The notes under the pieces: generated by a model | Databases searched by the model: none | What the model saw: the letters and a program-made list of their open reading frames with translations, nothing else | Told to the model about the DNA's origin: nothing | Made by a program: the position numbers and the translations under genes | From: Acholoe squamosa | Lineage: Eukaryota; Annelida; Polychaeta; Phyllodocida; Polynoidae | Length of the DNA stretch: 64,000 bases | Assembly (NCBI GenBank): GCA_949317995.1 | Contig: OX439047.1 | Span: 45,633,505-45,697,504 of the forward strand | Direction: 5' to 3' | In this document: positions 1-11,789 of the stretch, in pieces | Position numbering within the stretch: the stretch's first letter is position 1 | How the letters are laid out: the number at the start of each line of letters is the position of its first letter

Positions 1-324
1 TGAGGTTTTGGTAGTGTCCAGCTAGCACAGCACTAGTGGCACATTGAGTACTACTAACATCGCAGAAGGTGTGATGATATGCTGTATTGAAACCTCCTAT
101 TCTAAATGGAAGCTATACAGTCCGCCAGTTCACCACTGTGATGTATGTGACTAGGTAGCTCATTTTCATAGTTTAACTCATTCAGACATTATTTCTGCCC
201 TTCACTCAGTATCTATACCGTTCAATCGTTCGGTTATCCCTGAACAGAATTCTACTCTGGCAGAAAACTCTCCTTGAAAGTGGGGGTAATTCATTATCAA
301 TCGACAGGAATCTGGGAATGATCC
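1..324. other. no recognisable feature
   Basis: No open frame with protein-like composition, RNA gene or clear repeat boundary is visible in this stretch. Confidence 0.5.
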
Positions 325-835
325 ACAGGAGGTTAATTCAAAAGGCTCTGTCATCGCTACCTATGTGATGTTACTGATTTCCCTCCCTTATTCAGCCTGC
401 CTTCCTTTATGATAGCCAGAACTATTTAGTGAGCAGTGTTAGCCTCAGCTATTCCACACAGCTAGCTCACTATTCCAAGCAGAACAAAAAATAGCAGTGG
501 AAAAACTCGTTCTCTCGAGAGTCCCTACACTGGGGTTCTGCTTCCCTGTATGAGCTATTTATACCCTATCGGGTGCACTTGGCCCTGAAATGTCTTCAAG
601 TATGTCACCAACTAAAAGAGAGAAGGGAAGCATGACGCTACTATGCCCTTAATGCATGAGTAGGCTCAAGAGCCCTCAAGGACTCTCAGCAGGTGCATTC
701 ACTCTTGAGAGGAGGAATGTTCCCTCACAAGGCACTTTGAGCAATTAACTCAGTGGTCGTGAATACTCTAAGTATCAGTAAAGTACTGTATCTCAGCGCA
801 TAAAATCTAAAAGGGATCATTCAAAGCAGTCTAAT
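325..835. mobile_element. degraded copy of the TTAATTCAAAA TIR element
   Basis: The left edge reads GGAGGTTAATTCAAAAG, matching the ends of the copies at 11038, 17829 and 36539. Interior blocks also recur in the same order, such as the 'aatgcatgagtaggctcaagagccctcaa' region near 650 and the 'gagaagggaag' block near 620. The right end is eroded, so 835 is approximate. No protein is encoded. The orientation matches the 11038 copy. Confidence 0.6.
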
Positions 836-1060
836 ATGTTAATTTGCTATAGCGTTTACTTTTTCCATACAATAGTGGAAAGAATGTCTAAATTCACCAT
901 CCACACCCTTGTTTTAGAGATCGTTCCAATCTACTGTACAGTCTATACCACCTCAATTTCTGGTATACCCAGCGGTTGTAATTTACAATTTATGCCTTGA
1001 TGCGACACCTTGGGGTACAGCTCCCTCATTCTAATATATATGATACCAATGTGATCTATT

Positions 1061-1303
1061 ATCTCAATGCTTTATAATTGTACCTCGGCCACCTCAAAAC
1101 ATACCAATGTTATTCTTAACATGGACAATATTGTAATTCTAGCGAGAGTGTTACGTAATAATAAGATTAAATTAAAAGTGAGTCAGATCAATGGAGTATT
1201 GTATGACAAGAGCCCCCTATTTAGGGGTAATCACTTGTGGAACAAACTAGCAGCCAATGTCCAGCATGCTGAAAGCAAGGACAAATTTATGAACTTAATC
1301 TGA
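1061..1303 (+). pseudogene. LINE ORF2 C-terminal fragment (possible)
   Basis: An open frame ends in a segment with the pattern SPLFRGNHLWNKLAANV followed by a KDKFMNLI-like tail and a stop at 1301-1303. The 'G..LWN.L...V......F...' spacing is typical of the extreme C-terminus of CR1/Jockey-group LINE ORF2 proteins, after the reverse transcriptase. No RT core is present upstream, so this would be a severely 5'-truncated copy. It is short, so chance similarity cannot be excluded. The same C-terminal pattern appears more clearly at 13390-13728 and, on the other strand, at 41683-41835. Confidence 0.45.
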
Positions 1304-3334
1304 CAAGTAATTTAACACAGGTGTATTGTTAATATACGGGACCTTAGTTTATGAAGTTATATCATTGCACATGTCCTCCGGCATAACACCAGTTGAGCCA
1401 CTATTGTAATATTGTGTAAACGTTTTTTTTTTTGTATTCATATTTGAAGAGCATCTATTTATGTACGAATGTAGCGTTAGTCTCCGACTCTCCTCCGAAT
1501 AGGAAATGAATACCCAACTCGGACAAGTATAATTAACGAGGATTCTTTATTTCCTGGCTTGCTGTCCCACACCATCTAAGAACTCTGTGGAATATATCTT
1601 GTAATGCACGTGTACGTGTACTCTATCCACCCCAAACCTAGACTGACTGCCAGTGGGACACCTCCAGTATATATACACTTGCAGCTCCTCAGACCCTGGT
1701 ACGTGAGATGCCGCACTGGTCAGCGCCTGTGGTGTTCCTCCAAATAACAACAAATATACACGGCTGACGTGACTCCATCTCCGACGGCTTCCCCCTGCCC
1801 CCATGCCAGGATGGTTTCGGGATCCACTGGCGTAAATGCGGTCTATGCCACATCATTATGGGTATTTAGTGCTATTCACAGCCTCTAGGTGACACAGCCA
1901 AAAAAATAATAATACTTACTGTAACCTATCATTATACTTTCTACAGGTGTTTGCACACATTTGGACAATCACATACCCTGAATAATGGGCAAAGGCCTCT
2001 TTTACAACACACATAAGCATGTTATTATGCCCAACAGGGATATCATCTGTGCAGGTTGACAGAAATTGTGATTCTCAATTCAGGTATATCTATCTGGCTT
2101 GAAGAAGCAGTTGACCAAAATACATCAAATGTACCAAATAAACCAAATTTGTTATCATTTAAATGAGGAGGTCTCAAGGATCATCCTGACTATCATATGG
2201 ATTATCAAAATCTGAACTGGGGAAGTGGGAGAAAGTTCCATAACAACGCATGAGGTTATACCATGTTCAGCACTGGTTGTGCCCCTTGTGGCAGTAAAAA
2301 GCACTAAGGATTTATCACAAATAAAGCAGCCCTCTCCTACATGGGTTTCTTTACTGTTAAAGTTTTAATAAAAGTAAATTTCTCTCTCTTTAGCCATTAC
2401 AGTCATTGTTAGAGATGTTTAAACTTTTAATTATCAACATATTTGAAAAATGTTTAAATTCATATTTGTGACAGCTCAAGAAGAACCGGGCAGAGAGGAC
2501 TAAGATGGGCGGAGGTGTGCATGCATAAAGACAATAAACTGACAGAGACTGACGAAATGTTCTTGGGTTATGTTGGCGTAGAGGGAGTAGTTGGTGAGCA
2601 TTGCCATACTAAAAGAATAATTACAGCTATATAGTTTGTTTTTTTGAAAATCCCATGTGTAAATTAAATACTTTTGCCGTTTTATTTGTGATATATCCAA
2701 TTGTTAATTTGGTCCTAGGTGTGCTGGGGGTACATGGCGTTTCTCTGGTTCCTGACTGCGACCAGTCGTACCAGAATGAACACCAAGACAGAACGTGGAA
2801 GGAATGGGATTACAGGTAGGAAAGTAAGCCCAAGTATGATGAACTACCAGGAGGATACCTCCACATGAGTGACACGCCACGGCCATGCAAGAAGAGGCAC
2901 TGAGCTGAATACTCCGTGCAGACTAGCTCTGAATGTGGCACCATATTTTAGGAGAAATATCTCAATAAGCTGAATGATGCGTTCAAAGTGATTAATAAGG
3001 TTTTGTGTTCTGAATTCAGTTTCTGCATCTTTCTTTTGATATAGAGATTTAGGTATGACAGACATACTCATAACTCCTGACTTAAGTACATCCCTGTTAT
3101 TTTTTTTAAAAGTAGACCAGAATGACAAGACTATTAATTCATCACTATTGTGTAACTTCATTTATTTACTATGACTCCTGTGAAAGTAGACAAGAAATAC
3201 AAGTTTTAATTCATTAATAGGTAGACTTTTTTCAACATAGCGTCCTGTAGACAACAACTAAGAACTGAGATGCATTAAGGCTAGGCTAGACAGGCTAGGT
3301 GTTTTTTCAGCATAGTGTACAGTTCTTTTGATGT
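1304..3334. other. intergenic, no gene recognised
   Basis: Several short open frames occur on both strands but none shows a domain pattern, and stop density is as expected by chance. No tandem repeat or inverted-repeat boundary was found. It adjoins the 3' side of the Harbinger transposase relic. Confidence 0.45.
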
Positions 3335-5576
3335 TTAGGTATAGTCCACGGGGTCATGCACTTGGGGCCCAAACCAGGTACGTGCATACAAGTCCCTGGC
3401 TGTGTCTGGGACTTCTGGGTTGGGATTGTCGCGTGGCTGACGCAGGGCTGGGTGACAGTGAACAAACAAGTCTCTACCGTCGTCGAGGTGATCACAGAAG
3501 GGGGTCCTGTCCAAAACCGCTAGGTTATGAAGGCATGCATATGCAGTTATGATATGCGCAGCCTTCTCTGGAGTGTGGTGCAAGTACCCACCGCCTTGAT
3601 CCAAACACCTTTAAAAGCTGGTAAAAATCCCTTTTTTTATGCTGGCATGAGGATGTCTTTATACTGTCCAAAATCCAGTAAACAGTGAGAATTATTAGAG
3701 GCACTCAATTTATTATTTATTACAAGCAATCAATTTATTATTAATGAATGTATCAGGGGATGTCTTTCTACTATTTGACTTACAAATGCAAGAATTGAAA
3801 GATGAAAAATGCAACTCACCTCTACCACTGCTTCATGATTCCTATGGACCTTTCGACGGGGGACCGCGACAATTTGTGCCATTGATTGAAACGACGCTTT
3901 GTTCCAGTGGTGGGGTGCAGATATGACGTGAACATGTGATCAGAGAGGCCATTAAATTCCCTCTTCAATAAACTTTTTTTTTTCTTATTAGGGCGAATCA
4001 AAGAAAGAATAACAAAAAAAAATTGAAATGAAGGGCCACCATAAGAATAATATAAAATAAAGGAATGGTTTTAATTGTGAATTGGTACCTACCCGGTGTT
4101 GCCAATAAGGAAAAAATCCCCCCAGCGACCAGAGTCTGCGTCTTCCCACAGGGGAGACACGCTATATATGTGGATCAACGTGGTAAAATGTACGCCCGCG
4201 CACCCCCTCGCGGGTGTACCTTTTACCGCGTTGATCCACATATGTAGCTATCGTTGGTTGAGCCTGCAAATGTTGGATCTACATGGGTGATTATATTGTT
4301 TGAGTCACACAAAACCTGTTAATTATAGGACATAACATGAGCTTCATATTTTAGCCTCATTTAAGTAAGGACTTCTTTGAGGGTACATTATGGGTTAATA
4401 AAAGAGACACTGACACAACAAGGTCCAACTATGAAATATTTAGGATTTAGATAAACACCCGCCTTAGACATGGGAATGGGTAGGCTTTCGAAAGAACTAA
4501 TTTCTTTTTTCTCAGCAGGTATAATGTGGTAAAAGATGATCTCACCATTACATTGAGGGAGTAAAATCCTTTCCTGTTCATAAATATGGCCTCTTGGTCC
4601 TTGGAAGGTATGACAATCTGTATGTGTGTGCCATCTATACATCCGAGAACATTTGGCTTCTTTTTGAATAGGGTGTGAGAGCCAGAAAACAATTCTACCT
4701 TCTCAGCCACAGTATGGGGCCATCTTATAAACCTGAGGAAAGGGAAAAGGTAGACGGTCACATAAATGTGTATCCTTTGTAAAAACATGTCACAGTAGGG
4801 AAGGTACTAGTCTATACCAAAGTAAAGAAAAGTAAAATTAGATAATAAGGTATGGTATTGGTGAAAGATAACATGTATACTGGTTAGAGTAGGTGTAGAG
4901 GTAATCAGTGACATCCTCGACACATCGGCTAATGGTGGCCAATGAAACCTGCTGACTTACAGCCACATTTCCAAAACTGGCTGCAGTAGCTAAGTACCGG
5001 AAAGCAAAAGTTACCTGAAAAATAATGAAAGAAAAATGTTATTGGAAATGTATCTGTATAATTAAATGTGGGAGGGGGAGGGGGGCAGAGGACTGTAACA
5101 TCTGTGGGGGAGGAGTGCTTTGTTAGATATAAGGGGGGGGGGATTTGGGGAAAAAAAATGCTTGGTAGAGGGGTCAAGGGGGGATTAAAACTAAATAGAC
5201 ATGTGCCCCCCATTGGAGGGCTGTATGCAAGTGGGCGGGGGGGGGGGCTCAGTACTTGTATTCTATAGATTATAGAGGGGGGAGAGGAAAAAGTTTGGTT
5301 TTAAACCATAGAGAACCATAACATGGCTTGGTTTTTTTCTTCAAGTTCTTAACTGACCTGTTGCTCATGAGATAAGCCTCCTCCTACGGTGGTGCCCTTG
5401 GAGTGGCTGCAACCGCTGGCTGAGTACATAGTAGAAAGCCACTGAACTCTCTCAGGACACAGTCGGTACTAATTGGCAATGTATTGCTCATCCCGCCATT
5501 GATCTCTTGGATCAAGGCGGGAAAGATAAATCTTCCTATACCACACTGCAGCATCAAAGACAGGAACAGCAGCCAT
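3335..5576 (-). pseudogene. PIF/Harbinger (HARBI1-like) transposase relic, multi-exon
   Basis: Reading the minus strand from high to low coordinates, at least five exon-like blocks fit a Harbinger DDE transposase. Block 1 (5576-5358) starts with ATG and ends CAACAG|GTCAGT. Block 2 (from 5014, after TTTCAG) has a LATAASFGNVAVS helix-turn-helix-like segment that matches the family's 'RFLATGSFQ..G...GVSQ' region. Block 3 (4732-4546) carries PNVLGCIDGTHIQI with the first catalytic Asp, then a GTGAG donor. Block 4 (about 3950-3820) has the RSPVERSIGIMK signature, which contains the catalytic Glu region. Block 5 (3608-3335) has the GGGYLHHTPEKAAHIITAY/LHNLAV C-terminus and a stop. Reading phases are compatible at the 1-2 and 4-5 junctions. 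In-frame TAG codons at 5469-5471 and 3822-3824, and no recognisable block for the second catalytic Asp, show it is dead. The donor of block 2 was not resolved. No accompanying Myb-like second ORF or terminal inverted repeats were identified. Confidence 0.85.
4161..4248. repeat. long perfect-loop foldback (40-bp arms)
   Basis: Arms 4161-4200 and 4209-4248 are inverted complements over 40 positions with about four mismatches, separated by an 8-base loop. The arms begin GCTATATATGTGGATCAACG. It lies between transposase blocks 3 and 4 on the minus strand, so it would be intronic there. A hairpin this complete is likely a minimal foldback MITE. No target duplication was recognised. Confidence 0.85.
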
Positions 5577-6151
5577 TTCCGTAGAGCGTCGGTGAGTGTC
5601 TCTGCTTGTTGCTCATGTTTGTAATTTGTGCAAAAAGGATATGAAAAGATAAATACGAAGGAGAGACATTGGACTACATCTGTGTTCAAAAACCGCTGCC
5701 ATATGAGCAATATTAAGGTCTAGAGAGGATTTGTCGTTATGAGTTCCTGTTAAAAGTTGAACAATTTTCCTCCGACCTCTAACTAGGTGCCTAACGACAC
5801 TCAACCACAAAAATAACAACAAAAGTTAATTGTAACGCGACTTGTGGTTGTTCGAACAAAAAGAACAATGACAAGTCTAACAACGACAAACTCCAAAAGT
5901 TAATTGTAACAGAATTTGTCATTGCTTGCCTTTTGTAGTTGTCTTTATGTAAAAGGCCCCTGGGTAAGTTGATACAGAAACCCATTGCACAGATGCCCTC
6001 TAGTAGTGTACCTGACCATTTCAGATGGTAGGGCTCTGGAAGGTCATATTCTCCCCTGTCACATTTACTCGCTTACGTGACATTCTGGTGGACCTCTGAT
6101 AGACAGCAAGCTGCACAGAGGGTTCCAAGTGTGGTGACTGAAAATTTCAAA
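5577..6151. repeat. mostly unrecognised; piece of a dispersed repeat near 5985-6110
   Basis: The stretch 5985-6110 (a 'gatgccctctagtagtgtacctg...cctgtcacatttactc' context) resembles 37684-37800 and 49145-49270, so it is a fragment of that dispersed family. A 'aaaagttaattgtaac' block occurs twice, near 5822 and 5894. No gene was recognised. Confidence 0.45.
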
Positions 6152-6477
6152 AGGTTGAATCCCACATCTCTGCGATATTTAATCTGTTGCGATTTTGGGC
6201 CCTACCCCCATTTGCAAGGAATATAACTAGAGTAGGGTGTATAGAACACAAGGACACTGTTTCTCCTGCACTCTTTAGGATATTTTGCCTTTGCTGATGT
6301 TTATATATCTATGTGTATTATAAATTCTCTGGCCTAAAATCGCAAAAAAGGTGGTTGTGCAAAAAAATGCTTCTATATTCCCTGTTGTAGTTATGTCCCT
6401 TACATATTTCGGGTAGGTCCCAAAATCGCAACAGATTCAAGATATTTGAGACATTTTTTGCCATGTGGGATTCGACC
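6152..6477. mobile_element. non-autonomous TIR element, 326 bp
   Basis: The left end AGGTTGAATCCCACAT and the inverted right end ATGTGGGATTCGACCT define terminal inverted repeats. They extend inward through 'aatctgttgcgattttggg' on the left and its complement near 6422-6440. The interior is non-coding. A related single arm is present at 7362-7493. No target duplication could be assigned with confidence. Confidence 0.75.
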
Positions 6478-7361
6478 TAAAGTGTCTCTAGAGTGTTTGT
6501 GCTTGTATAATGGTTTACTGAAACTATTTACCCAATTTACATTCCTTCTCCCTTCTATATAATCATATAACCTTTGTACTAGCCTTCATTGGCTCTGATT
6601 GACTCTGATAGGGTGGCCATGTGGATATTGAAATTCCATTACAAATTAGCTATTCTTGATTATGGTGGAATTTCGCCTTCAAGCACCTCTCATGCTCCCG
6701 TAGTACACACACATGAGTGCAGACAAATGATGGGCTGATTCAGGTTGTAGGTAGCGACAGGACAAATCGCATGGAGCAATAGATAAGCTACCTCTTCTGA
6801 ATGGGCCGATGACCCTGAGAACCTAATTTTGGGGTTCTCTTGTCATGCGTGTCAATAATACAGTCATAGGTATTACCAGTAGGGGAGACCGGGGCACAGT
6901 GGGACATGCGGCACAGTGTGACAGTGGATCCTGTGTCTAAGGGAAAAAAGCAAATCATTAAGTCTCTTTACCAAAGAGAGTCACATGGAAGCCCCCTTCT
7001 CTCTATACCAGACCTTTGTTTACACTCTGGTTCAATTTACCTGGGTGGCTTCATGTCACCTTTTTGGGGGTCAAAGTAAGATTTCACCAACGACCTGTCT
7101 AACTTCTCCTTTCTAGAATTTTAAAGATATGGAGTTTATGTTTGTATTCATGTAATTACAACTAAAAATGTTAACTTTGGACTGAATGTTGCAACACCAA
7201 GTTATGTGTGTCATAAGTTATATCTTTAAATCTGAGGCAAGAAGGCCCGGGACACAGTGGGACGGGTTTTATATCCATGCAATTTGTGATTGGAAACATA
7301 TTAGACACAGATATACCCATTAACCAGGACAGAATCTAGCAAATGCTTTACAATAAAACAC
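6478..7361. other. no gene recognised
   Basis: Only a short repeated phrase stands out: GGGGCACAGTGGGACATG near 6893 and GGGACACAGTGGGACGGG near 7249. Otherwise I see nothing. Confidence 0.4.
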
Positions 7362-7493
7362 AACAGTGTCCTTGTGTTCTATGTACTCTATTGTAGATAT
7401 ATTCCTTGAGAATTTGGGGTAGACCCCAAAATTGCAACAGATTCAAAATCGCAGAGATATTTGAGGCATTTTTCGCCAAGTGGGAATCGACCT
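7362..7493. repeat. single arm of the 6152-6477 TIR element
   Basis: The sequence AACAGTGTCCTTGTGTTCTA through GGGAATCGACCT is the reverse complement of the left arm at 6152-6270, with scattered differences. The partner arm is missing, so this is a partial copy. Confidence 0.65.
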
Positions 7494-7589
7494 CATGGCA
7501 GCTGTCTGCTAACACAATACAAAACCACTTACTACTCTGCATTGCAATATAATAAGTTATCGGGAGGGGGGTAGTGGCACTATGATATT

Positions 7590-7995
7590 ATTGGCAGAAC
7601 ATTGAGAAAAAAAATAAACAAACGATGGAAAATCCAGTGGTGTGCTTACAATAAATCCATATCCACTGAAAACACTGCATTTTCGGAATGCAAAAGGAAA
7701 GTTGTTGTTTTTTTTATTGAGTATTGCTATGTACTATTTAGGTATGACCCTTTCTGGTTGCCATGGCAACCGGTCCATCATACCAAATGGGAATTTTCTC
7801 CCCGTGTTTTTATCTTTATTTTTTTAAAAGGGTTTTGCAGAACTGAGATAAAATACCTTACAGATTCCCCCTAGAACCAATCGTATGATGAAATCCTCAC
7901 ATTTCTTTGGTTATTTTTCAATGATGCATTTTGGGATTATTTTTGTACTTTACAGTCAGCCATAGCAATTTGAGACAAGCAATTACAGCAGAACT
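7590..7995. repeat. dispersed repeat with palindromic GTTGCCATGGCAAC site
   Basis: The order of landmarks here (a 'ccagtg.t.tgctta' block, a CACTGAA block, the GTTGCCATGGCAAC palindrome at 7758-7771, then 'gacaagcaattacagcagaactac' near 7973) recurs in the same order at 61597-61970. This marks two diverged copies of one family. No coding potential was seen. Confidence 0.55.
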
Positions 7996-8242
7996 ACCTG
8001 GGATATTTAAGCGCAAAATGTCTGCACGCTCTCTGTCATCTAGCCATGCTTTTCTATATGTATGCCTGGGCCACAGGACAAGGAGAAGGCCACAGTGATG
8101 GACTTTAAGGACAATTGTAAATGTACCCTTGTTTTTATACTGAGAAGAGAGGACAGTAGCCGACCCCAGTGCTCTTTCACTCGAACCGTATGACATGATT
8201 GGGGGAATAACCATGATAATACTTACAGAAAGTCTGACACAC

Positions 8243-8608
8243 CAGGAGGATGTTGCTCCTATAGTAAAGGGAAGAGCTGGCTAAAAATGCCCTCATTTCC
8301 AGTCCTTTCTTTTCATGTCGCTATAACTTGTCCCTTTTGTTGCTCACAAGTGGTCCTTAAAGTACGGTGCTAAAAAAGGGGGATTTGAGTAGGTACCTAG
8401 TTGGGAGAAGTCAGTCAGTATAATATACTATAGATTGTGTAACATAAGTAGGTACCTGATAGTGTAGCTCTCTCTGTTTTAAACAAGGCAGGTGACTTTT
8501 CAGACTGATGTGGTGAGTGCAAGTACTTTGGTGAAGCAGTGCACGACTTGTTTAGAAAAGAGGGCACATACCCACAGCTCTTTTTACAATAGGAGCAACA
8601 CCCTCCTG
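8243..8608. mobile_element. MITE with CAGGAGGRTGTTGC ends
   Basis: The left end CAGGAGGATGTTGCTCCTAT and the inverted right end (ATAGGAGCAACACCCTCCTG in plus-strand reading, with one ATAG/CAAT-type difference) form TIRs of about 30 bp. The interior is non-coding. A truncated copy lies inverted at 42315-42619. The same CAGGAGGGTRT terminal motif bounds the element at 43046-43344. Confidence 0.75.
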
Positions 8609-10631
8609 TGTAAGGAGGCAGTACAGGCGATATCTAGCCTTCATCCTTGTCAGTAAATTTAAAGTAAAATGTCATACACTGTAAAAAGAAATAACTGTTG
8701 AATCTACCAGGTTTCCTCATAAAACTGAACATTGAGCCACTGTAATTGTTTTGCAGTGAGCCAGTGCACCGGGTGGCAGTACAGCATAGTTAATCACAAA
8801 GACCTTACTAAGACCTTTATTTCTTACCATATATGCTACCGTTCACCTGACCAAGCCGTAAAAGGTGTACGATGTGTAACAACATGGCTTTCGACTATTC
8901 CCAAAGTTGATAAGCAAAATGATTAGCAGAATAGGTAAGCCCTCAATAAACCCATCTTTACATTGTTAAAACCTAGTTTAACTAGCACAACCTAGCACAA
9001 CTATACACACAGATTCAGAAGGATTCCAGTCATACCGAGCAGCCCTTTCCCGGGGGTCCTTTCTCTTGCACAGCAGGATTCGGGAAGGTGCAATATAGAC
9101 TTATGAATGGAGGCATAGAACCTGCTCTGGAGGCTATTTCCTGACATAGTACATACAGCTGGACCTCTTCAAGTCATGAATACCAGAAAGTTCTACAATA
9201 CATTCAATTTAGTACATATAACCTTTTTGTGCCCAGAATTATTTGAAGATTTTACATTATTTCATGATTATATCAATTTGTTGATAGGATGATGTGTTAT
9301 TCTGACCTTCTCTTTTGATATGGGCTCAGCATTACATTTTCTGAATACTTATAACTCAATGAAGACTTTGAGTCAAGGACGTGACATTTCTGGTCAGGTC
9401 TGGTAACCATAGTTACTGAAACATTCCTTTTGTTGTCATTTGTTGGTATTTGGTCTCTCTTGGACTATATCTATGTCCATATTCCTGCAATCATGGGCTA
9501 TACAGAACATTCAAAGCTGATTCTGCCTGTATGTGTACAGCCACTCAGGAAGGATACTGTGTTAGTAGTAATCAATGCATGGATTGTCTTTATAGGTATG
9601 AACAGTAAAATCTAATTGGGGCATGGGAACTTTGGTGTATATAATCCAGCATCATTTTGGTACCATACCACATATTAATTAGCTCCTGGAGGGTTGCTCT
9701 CTAATTAATCAGATAAAATGACAGCTCATTTTCAGGTTTTGACTTCCTGTGCCTGATATAATGGAGATAGAGCAAATGGATGTATCATAACTGTGAAGTC
9801 ATGGCCATTCTAAAGAGGGTCTAACTTTGCAGATAGGACCAGTAGAAGTTTGAGAATGATAATTTCCTTCAATATACATGCATTTAAGCCCAAAACCACA
9901 CTTTAAAGCACGCTTGGGCACCTAGGGGTTAAAGTATATTACTTTGCATTGTAGGATATCCAGTGTCACAACACCATAGACATATCCAGAGGACTGTTAT
10001 AAATCCCAAGGAGATACGAGTATCACACTATCTCACATAGAGCTGTGTGCTGGTCCAGCAGGGAGCCTAATGTTTAACAACGACATTGGTAAGTGTGTGG
10101 TCTAGTCCAAATATGTCCTTTCATTGATTCATCTTTTTTACCCAGACATTGGTGGTCAGATCATGTTCCTTTTTAATCAAGATAGGTGGAAAGGGCTACC
10201 ACAGTGGGCCTGATTTATATTTGCCTGCCCCAGTGATAGCATGACATTTCTGAGATCGATAGTTGTTATTGTTTGAGGCTGGTATTTTGTATAAGGATAA
10301 CGATGCCATCATTGTATATAAGTGCAAGGTTCTGGGACTATTGGAACACAAATTTCAACATAAAGCATAATATACAATGTATTTACACCCAAAAACGAAA
10401 ATGTAAAGGGTATAGAGCAATCAAAACGGAGGTATGGGGGACGTTTTGATCAAATGTTTCACAGATGTGAAGAATATAAACAGACCATCAGCTTTTTGGC
10501 GTCCTTTTTCATTTAATATTTGGAATATTCCCACCATCCCTGTGCAATGTGAATGCCATTTTGGTTCGACTGCTCAGTATGACCGTATAGGCCTTCTCAG
10601 AAATGCTGATTCAATCTAGGCATAACATATT
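8609..10631. other. no gene recognised
   Basis: About 2 kb without a protein-like frame, RNA gene or clear repeat boundary. Confidence 0.4.
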
Positions 10632-10632
10632 G

Positions 10633-10705
10633 ATGCCCTCCTCGATTGTAATGTACTTGTGCCGGATGCTTCTGGTATGACATAAATGATTCAGGAGGGC
10701 ATCTA
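10633..10705. repeat. short foldback, GATGCCCTCCT ends
   Basis: GATGCCCTCCTCGA at the left is nearly complementary to TCAGGAGGGCATC at the right, enclosing about 45 bases. The CAGGAGGG core matches the ends of the CAGGAGG MITE group elsewhere in the window. Confidence 0.5.
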
Positions 10706-11037
10706 TCAAACATACTAATTACCATTATTAAGAAATATCCCCCCAGGTTGTAGAACATTATGAAATGGCCCCAGAGCAGAACTACGTTGACAAGACAGGT
10801 CTACACCTTCCTCCTCCCTGAATATCATCACTATAACAGACCAATGCCAGATGACTGTATATCACGATTCGTATTCTCAGTTAAAAGCTACATTTAAGCT
10901 CTGCATGTGGACCTTTCTTAGGGTCATGATCCCTTGGCTGGACACGTTGTGGTACAGATCACATTTTCTGGGTAAGATGTCACAGTAATCCATTACTTGG
11001 ACGCCTTCTTGTGGTTCACCTCGTTCACCTCAGAAGC
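10706..11037. repeat. fragment of dispersed family (about 10905-11030)
   Basis: The region from 'ggctggacacg' through 'cagtaatccattacttggacgccttcttgtggt' resembles 37620-37705 and 48830-49175. The remainder is unrecognised. Confidence 0.4.
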
Positions 11038-11789
11038 CAGGAGGTTAATTCAAAAGATCCTTGGATCGCAACCTCAGTGATCTTAGGAATTATTCTGCCT
11101 TATCCTATTAAGCGATCTTAAGATTAGACTGTGTTCACTTTTCCTAGCTAGCACTAAGATCGCATCGATCTTAGCCTCAGCCCTCCTACACTATTCCAAG
11201 AAGTACTGACTGGGCACAGGGGTAAGAGTCCCAAAATAAAGGAATAGCTGTGGAGTCACTCTTCTTCACAACAGTGTTTATACCATCGTTCCTCGTCCCC
11301 ATATGGGCTAACAAAAGAGCACAGGGTGCACTTTACCCCGTACAGTATGCAAGAGTTGTTCTCATGAATGTATGATTTATGCTTGCCTATTAGAAGCATT
11401 GTGCCCCCCCCCCAGGACAAATAGAGAGAAGGGAAGAATTACCTTACAGTGCACTTAATGCATGAGTAGCCCTAAGAGCCCTCAATGACACCCAGCAAAC
11501 GTCCTTCCTCCCCTCTATATGTATGCAGTAGGCTATTCACTCTTTCCATCAGGAGTGTTCCCTGTAAGTGCTCTTGTACTCAGGTTAAACCACTATGCAA
11601 TTCTTTCACTAAAATCGCAGTGATCTTAGTGCTGGAAAAGGAATAGTGAAGTGATCTCAGGACTTGCTATTCCTGACAGGCCTGCAACCACTGCATTAGA
11701 TAGGGTAGACTGGCCAGGTCTTATGTTATGTGCCTACACTAAGATCACAGGGTTAGAAATCCCAGGATCTTTTGAATTGACCTCCAGGT
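11038..11789. mobile_element. TTAATTCAAAA TIR element, copy 2
   Basis: The left end is GGAGGTTAATTCAAAAGATC and the right end is GATCTTTTGAATTGACCTCC. Just inside both ends lie further small palindromes around AAGATCG/CGATCTTA. The element is about 750 bp, non-coding, and in the opposite orientation to the copies at 17829-18573 and 36539-37286. It matches them over its whole length with scattered differences and small indels. It is a non-autonomous DNA transposon, and the source superfamily cannot be assigned from the ends alone. Confidence 0.85.

Noticed and set aside
4929-5268. Frames over the G-rich tract near 5060-5250
   Set aside because: Low-complexity G/C runs in a transposase intron. 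The real exon in this region is the separate block starting at 5014 on the minus strand.
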